From: an uncultured Collinsella sp.
GTDB taxonomy: Bacteria; Actinomycetota; Coriobacteriia; Coriobacteriales; Coriobacteriaceae
Length of the DNA stretch: 26,084 nucleotides
Direction of reading: 5' to 3'
NCBI GenBank assembly: GCA_958403395.1
Contig: CATXXF010000027.1
Location: forward strand, 1 to 26,084
Positions 22,518 through 26,084 of this stretch are shown one piece after another. Below the pieces are notes generated by a model that searched no databases, was not told where the DNA came from, and was given only the letters and a program-made list of their open reading frames with translations. The translations under genes and the position numbers were made by a program. Numbering within the stretch: the first letter of the stretch is position 1; each line of letters starts with the position of its first letter.

Positions 22518-23471
22518 CTACTGACCGCGCACGCGGCGGGCGATACGGTCGGAAAGCGACTCCTTGTCGGCGCGGTTCTTACCCCAAAACGCGCAGCCCA
22601 CCATGCCGGGGCCCACGTGCGAGCCGATGGTGGGACCCACGGAGCCGCGAATGATCGTGACGTCGGCGCAACCCTCCTCCTTGCGGATGGCGGCTTCGAG
22701 CCAGTCACCATCCTTTTCGGCATCGGCCGTCATGATGGCGATGGGCATGGTGCGATCGGGCACGTAGTTCTCGCGGAACGACTTGAGGATGGACTTGAGC
22801 GCCTTCTTGCGGCCGCGGTTGACGCCGATCAGCGACAGCGAGCCGGCAAGGTCGTAGGAGAGCTCGGGCTTGACATCGAGCTTTGCCGTGAGCTGCGCCG
22901 CCGCGGGAGGAATGCGGCCGCCGGCAGCCAGTGCGTCGAAGCTCTCGAGCGTAAAGTAGCCGTGCACGTAGGTTTTTGCCTCGTTTGCCCAATCGACCAG
23001 CTGCTTGGCGGTCAGTCCCGCCGAACGCTGGCGCACGGCCTCGAGCGCCAAGAGCGCGCCGGTCGCGCAGGGCAGAGCGTTGTCAACCACGTAGAGCTCA
23101 AAGTTGGGATACTCGGCGCGCACGGCATCTGCCGCCTGGCACGCGGAGTTGTAGCTCGACGACAGCGCCGAGGTAAAGCACAGGTAGACCGTGGGCGTGC
23201 CCTCTTTGGCACACTCGGTAAAAAACTCGATATAGCGACCGAGCGACACAGCCGAGGTGGACACGCGGGCACCGGCGCGCATGCGGTCGTAGAACTCCTT
23301 AGGGCTCATGCTCGACCAGATGTCGTCTGTACGCTCCTCGCCATCGATAATGAAGGGGAAACCCAGGATATCGACATCGAGGTTCGCGGCGACCTCGGGG
23401 CTAAAGTCGCAGCAGGTATCGACGACGATGCGGCAACGGTTCGAATGACCGGCGGATGTGGCCTTGTCCAT
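22518..23471 (-). CDS. DegV family fatty-acid-binding protein
   Basis: This 317-residue protein fits the DegV/FakB family, which binds a fatty acid for the FakA kinase. The N-terminal IVVDTCCDFSPEVA segment is in the DegV style (family usual: DSxxDL). The VSTSAVSLGRY segment (about residues 70-80) is the lipid-head-group Ser/Thr motif. GRIPPAAAQLTAKLDVKPEL and the C-terminal GSHVGPGMVGCAFWG are typical. AAGGAG lies 8 bases before the ATG at 23471; a TTG just before it is rejected. It is flanked by the hpf terminator upstream and a 98-base gap downstream, so it may be transcribed alone. Which fatty acid it binds is unknown. Confidence 0.92.
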   Translation of the reverse strand: MDKATSAGHSNRCRIVVDTCCDFSPEVAANLDVDILGFPFIIDGEERTDDIWSSMSPKEFYDRMRAGARVSTSAVSLGRYIEFFTECAKEGTPTVYLCFTSALSSSYNSACQAADAVRAEYPNFELYVVDNALPCATGALLALEAVRQRSAGLTAKQLVDWANEAKTYVHGYFTLESFDALAAGGRIPPAAAQLTAKLDVKPELSYDLAGSLSLIGVNRGRKKALKSILKSFRENYVPDRTMPIAIMTADAEKDGDWLEAAIRKEEGCADVTIIRGSVGPTIGSHVGPGMVGCAFWGKNRADKESLSDRIARRVRGQ

Positions 23472-23487
23472 CAAAGCGACTCCTTAC

Positions 23488-23521
23488 GTAAAAAGGCGGC
23501 CACCCGCATGGGATGGCCGCC
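23488..23521 (-). terminator. Terminator of hpf
   Basis: On the minus strand, GGCGGCCATCCC pairs with GGGTGGCCGCC around ATGC and is followed by TTTTTACG. A further inverted repeat, CGTTAACT-N6-AGTTAACG (23525-23546), lies between it and the hpf stop. Confidence 0.92.
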
Positions 23522-23550
23522 AACCGTTAACTCATGCAAGTTAACGTATT

Positions 23551-24135
23551 TTACTCGTCAAGTGTTTCGATGCGGGGCTTGATGATGCCATATCCACCAT
23601 TCTTACGGTGATACACCACATTGATGAGACCGGTCGTCGCGTTCTCGAACACGTAGAAGTCGTGGCCCAGCAGATCGGTCTGCACCAGCGCCTGCTCCTC
23701 AGTCATCGGAGTGACATCGATGACCTTCTCGCGGACGAGCAGGTCGTCGTCCTCCTCGGGCAGCAGCAGGTCGGCCAGATCCTCGACGCGCTCGACCGGT
23801 GCGACATCCGCGGCGCTGGCACCGCCCTGGCGGTTGTCCACGACCTTGGTCTTGAACTTGCGCAGCTGGCGGGTAACCTTATCGGCGGAGAGGTCGATGG
23901 CGGCGTACATATCTGCGCCGTGTTCGGCAACGCGAATCACAGAGCCGCGGGCACGAACCGTGACCTCGACGATTGCCGGGTTGGGGTTCGAGGGGTTCTT
24001 CTCATAACGAAGCACGACGTCGACTGTCATGGGCTCGATATCGAAAACCTTGAGCGCCTCGCCGATCTTCTCATCCACATGCGCACGCAGAGCATCGGTT
24101 ACCGTCGTCTTGCGTCCAGAAACCTTGATATCCAT
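23551..24135 (-). CDS. hpf: Ribosome hibernation promoting factor, long form
   Basis: This 194-residue protein has the N-terminal RaiA/S30AE domain (residues 1 to about 100; starts MDIKVSGRKTTVTDALRAHV) and a C-terminal dimerisation domain (about 130-190; EEQALVQTDLLGHDFYVFEN). The long form binds the 30S subunit and pairs ribosomes into 100S dimers in stationary phase. GGAG lies 6 bases before the ATG at 24135; the open frame upstream lacks family similarity. The linker (about 100-130) is acidic and Ala-rich. It has its own terminator. The gap upstream contains a hairpin, CGCACTTT/AAAGTGCG (24257-24280). Confidence 0.94.
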   Translation of the reverse strand: MDIKVSGRKTTVTDALRAHVDEKIGEALKVFDIEPMTVDVVLRYEKNPSNPNPAIVEVTVRARGSVIRVAEHGADMYAAIDLSADKVTRQLRKFKTKVVDNRQGGASAADVAPVERVEDLADLLLPEEDDDLLVREKVIDVTPMTEEQALVQTDLLGHDFYVFENATTGLINVVYHRKNGGYGIIKPRIETLDE

Positions 24136-24452
24136 ACGTGGCTCCAATCTGCCTCGGGGACTTACTGTACTGGCTATGTACCCATTGCCGTGCATTTAAT
24201 CACGCGGATTCCTAAAGACCCGAATAACGATTGCTTGATACCGCATACCGAAGTCTCGCACTTTTCTGTGGCAAAGTGCGCTATAGGAAGGCGTCGGCGA
24301 CTTTGGTTTTGCACCTAAAAAATGTCCTTGACCTGCTGGTTTTATGGAAACGAAAAAGCCGGGCTCCCCTGTTGGGAAAGCCCGGCAATGCGTGTTGAAA
24401 CCGTGAAGAGGCGTCTCTCCTAGCGCATAGGAGACGCCACCCCTAGCAATAA
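24136..24452. other. Intergenic region hpf-lipoprotein gene
   Basis: No gene is seen in these 317 bases. It holds the lipoprotein gene terminator pair (24352-24438) and, nearer hpf, an 8-bp perfect hairpin with an 8-base loop (24257-24280) that would lie in the hpf upstream or leader region. No convincing hpf promoter was found by eye. Confidence 0.6.
24352..24386 (-). terminator. Terminator of the solute-binding lipoprotein gene
   Basis: On the minus strand, GCCGGGCTTTCCC pairs with GGGGAGCCCGGC around a short loop and is followed by TTTTTCG. A second hairpin closer to the stop, GGCGTCT...AGACGCC (24410-24438), precedes it. Confidence 0.92.
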
Positions 24453-25463
24453 CTAGCTATTGAGCTTGTTAATGTCGTCGTCGGTGATAGTGCCCTCCTG
24501 GCTGGACGATTTATCCTCGGAGGTTGTACCCTCGCTGCTCGAATCGGAGGATGCGGACTCGCTGGATCCGGTCTCGGTCGACTGCACGTCGGCGCCCGAG
24601 ACCGTCTTGGTGGTGAGATCATAGGGCATCGTGCCGTACCAGACTGAGTGGACCGCCTCGAGCGTGCCATCGACCGTGATACCGTCGAGGGCATCGCTCA
24701 CGGCACGGCATAGCTCATCGTTGGCCGCGAGGCCCGCGACGCCGAGCGTCGAGGGCGTCTCGAGCGCGCCGACGTAAGAGATCTGGCTCATCAGGCGCGC
24801 AAGGTAGCCGCCGGCCGTGGAGTCGCAAATCACGTAGTCAATCTCGCCGGACTCGAGCGCCTCAAAGCACTCGTTGATGTTGGAGAAGGTCTTTTGATTG
24901 GCCGTGATGCTCTGCTTGGCGAGCGCTTCCTGCGAGGCCGAGGAGGTCTGAACGCCCAGGGTAGCGGTGTTAAGCGTTTCGGTGGAAACGCTCAGCGACT
25001 CGCCGTCGCTCGTCTTTCCGAACACTGCCGCAGCGTCGTACAGGCAAGTACCAAGCGTGCTGATGTCACCATCCGTGGAATTGATGTCACCAATGAAGAT
25101 GTCGGCCTTTTTGTCGCTAAGCGCGGAATCGGCAGAAGACGCATCGACGAAGGCAACCTTAAGGCCCATGCGGCTTGCAAGGGCGCGGGCAGCGTCGACC
25201 GCGTAGCCCGTGAGGTTGCCATCGGCGCCCTGCATGGCCTGCGGGGCATCGGAGGTATCGAGGGCAACCGTCAGGGTACCAGGAGTGACCAGGGCATCGT
25301 CCGACACCGTAGGGGTAACGGTCTCGCGCTCGATCTGGTCAATCGTGGGCGTCGTGAACGTGGACAGCGGATTGAACGCGCATCCGCTCAGGCCCAATAC
25401 GGCAATGACCGCCGCGGTCCCAGCACCTAACCGAGCCGCGTGCATCAAGCTGCCCCTCACCAT
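24453..25463 (-). CDS. Solute-binding lipoprotein (amino-acid ABC type)
   Basis: This 336-residue lipoprotein has a signal with lipobox LSGC (Cys28) when started at the ATG at 25463 (MVRGSLMHAARLG). The mature part is a family-3 periplasmic-binding fold: GTLTVALDTSDAPQ, GYAVDAARALASRMGLKVAFV and the IDYVICDSTAGGYLAR segment. Such proteins deliver polar amino acids to an ABC importer; no permease or ATPase gene is in the window, so the partner lies elsewhere. The C-terminal 45 residues are Ser/Thr/Glu-rich low-complexity sequence. The start is uncertain: the ATG at 25445 has the better GAGGGG Shine-Dalgarno sequence, and the frame stays open to 25853. A good promoter (25795-25823) would give a leader of about 325 bases. 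Confidence 0.82.
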   Translation of the reverse strand: MVRGSLMHAARLGAGTAAVIAVLGLSGCAFNPLSTFTTPTIDQIERETVTPTVSDDALVTPGTLTVALDTSDAPQAMQGADGNLTGYAVDAARALASRMGLKVAFVDASSADSALSDKKADIFIGDINSTDGDISTLGTCLYDAAAVFGKTSDGESLSVSTETLNTATLGVQTSSASQEALAKQSITANQKTFSNINECFEALESGEIDYVICDSTAGGYLARLMSQISYVGALETPSTLGVAGLAANDELCRAVSDALDGITVDGTLEAVHSVWYGTMPYDLTTKTVSGADVQSTETGSSESASSDSSSEGTTSEDKSSSQEGTITDDDINKLNS

Positions 25464-25794
25464 GTCCACTACCCTGCCTTCTGTGTCGTATACAATCCGT
25501 GCGTTGCGCGGAATAACGGGTTGTTCCCACCAGCTGACCTGGTATTTGACCCCACACTTGCGCACCGGGGTGTTTGCTCGGGAGGCCGTAGCCACCTTCA
25601 CGACTGGCCCGCTCGCCCGCGAGGCGGTATTGCCCCAAAGAAAGTAGAACGGACGGTGCGGCTTACATCTAGGACGCGCCATGATCGCGCCGCGCGCACG
25701 CGGTCGCTTACGTGGATCCCTTTGACCGCGTCTGTCTTGGACTAGGATGGACATTTCGTCCGTCCGCAACCACAGCCTGGCAGGAACGTAGCGC

Positions 25795-25823
25795 ATTATA
25801 GCTAAGTTCAAGCTAAAGTTTAA
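25795..25823 (-). promoter_or_regulatory. Promoter upstream of the solute-binding lipoprotein gene
   Basis: On the minus strand a perfect TATAAT -10 (25795-25800) lies 17 bases after a TTAAAC -35 (25818-25823). Transcription would start near 25788. Confidence 0.6.
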
Positions 25824-25895
25824 GGTTAGGGACGTCATTCGCACCGTGAGCACAGATTTTGCAGGTCGGAGCGGACTATTCGTGCCCCCATGAAG

Positions 25896-25943
25896 CCCGG
25901 AGCTCCCCTACGGGGAGCTCCGGGGCACCCGTCTCAGGGTGCC
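25896..25943. repeat. Two adjacent perfect hairpins
   Basis: CCCGGAGCTCCCC (25896-25908) pairs with GGGGAGCTCCGGG (25912-25924) around TAC. GGCACCC (25924-25930) then pairs with GGGTGCC (25937-25943). Neither is followed by a T-run on either strand, so they are not typical terminators. Confidence 0.75.
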
Positions 25944-25945
25944 GT

Positions 25946-26003
25946 GGCCAAAAAATAGCAAATATGAGTACTGTTACCAATTTAGTAGCAGACAATTTTG
26001 GCC
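25946..26003. repeat. 58-base AT-rich element with GGCCAAAA/TTTTGGCC ends
   Basis: GGCCAAAA (25946-25953) and TTTTGGCC (25996-26003) are perfect inverted ends of an AT-rich segment in GC-rich surroundings. It has no open frame. It could be a small repeated intergenic element or a promoter region for a gene beyond the window. Confidence 0.4.
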
Positions 26004-26055
26004 TCTCGGACAGATTTTGCGCTCAGTGTCGGTAGCGCACAGAGATGTGGTGTAA

Positions 26056-26077
26056 GAGGCGGGGCATGCCCCGCCTC
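26056..26077. repeat. Perfect 22-base palindrome at the right edge
   Basis: GAGGCGGGGCATGCCCCGCCTC is a perfect palindrome. It may be part of a terminator of a gene beyond the right edge; the minus-strand bases after it (TTACACC) are not a T-run. Confidence 0.5.
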
Positions 26078-26084
26078 CGCCCTT

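Larger units (their letters stand above)
25464..26084. other. Leader of the lipoprotein gene and hairpin-rich noncoding end
   Basis: From 25464 to 25853 the frame of the lipoprotein gene stays open (130 codons), including a stretch at 25464-25682 that looks mildly coding and is Arg/Lys-rich. Beyond that I see no gene. There are hairpins at 25896-25924, 25924-25943 and 26056-26077, an element bounded by GGCCAAAA/TTTTGGCC (25946-26003), and an 11-base direct repeat ACAGATTTTGC (25852-25862 and 26010-26020). Confidence 0.6.

Noticed and set aside
25515..25545. ACCAGGTCAG resembling the SRP RNA core
   Set aside because: The following GGAAGGAAGCAGCC-type loop that defines the SRP RNA is missing.

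Overview
The window is high-GC DNA with long genes, Actinobacteria-like codon use and Coriobacteriia-style gene content. I infer a gut anaerobe of the Collinsella type. This rests on overall style and on close resemblance of several proteins to host-glycan utilisation genes of gut and oral bacteria; no database search was possible. Nearly every gene is on the minus strand; the exceptions are a tRNA-Thr and a flavodoxin-like gene.

Region 1 (171-15840) is an amino-sugar and galactoside locus. A tRNA-Thr(CGT) is followed by yhcH copy 1 and a 43-codon remnant of a nagA gene. Then come lacC (tagatose-6-phosphate kinase), a LacX-type aldose epimerase, a flavodoxin-like gene, nagA1, agaS, a GntR/UTRA regulator and a mannose-family PTS (EIIA, EIID, EIIC, EIIB) that includes an unknown membrane/helical-repeat protein. 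A GH35 beta-galactosidase (bgaC) leads that cluster. The gene set parallels the pneumococcal bgaC-PTS-agaS-epimerase locus for Gal-beta-1,3-GalNAc/GlcNAc. Next to it lies a GlcNAc module: yhcH copy 2, nagA2, a second GntR/UTRA regulator and a nagE-type PTS EIIBC.

The two yhcH copies lie in direct repeats of about 0.8 kb that bracket about 12 kb. Their cores appear identical, while the outer parts of the same repeats have diverged. This suggests an island inserted next to a tRNA gene, or an unequal recombination, followed by gene conversion. Candidate GntR operators (TGGT-N4-ACCA) lie upstream of bgaC, of the second regulator gene and of nagE. A second, unrelated 16-base motif is shared by the bgaC and nagE upstream regions, so the two modules are probably co-regulated.

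Inferred flow: GalNAc or the disaccharide enters by the mannose-family PTS; NagA1 deacetylates; AgaS deaminates and isomerises to tagatose-6-phosphate; LacC phosphorylates it. GlcNAc enters by NagE and is deacetylated by NagA2. The tagatose-bisphosphate aldolase and NagB are not in the window.

Region 2 (17807-26084) looks like ordinary chromosome. It holds a SurA-like membrane-anchored protein, then a tight four-gene operon (a 3-hydroxyisobutyrate-dehydrogenase-family enzyme with a striking His/Cys-rich tail, a small membrane protein, a HEAT-like protein and an NAD-type isocitrate dehydrogenase). After these come a DegV protein, the long-form ribosome hibernation factor and a solute-binding lipoprotein. 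The right end is noncoding and rich in hairpins.
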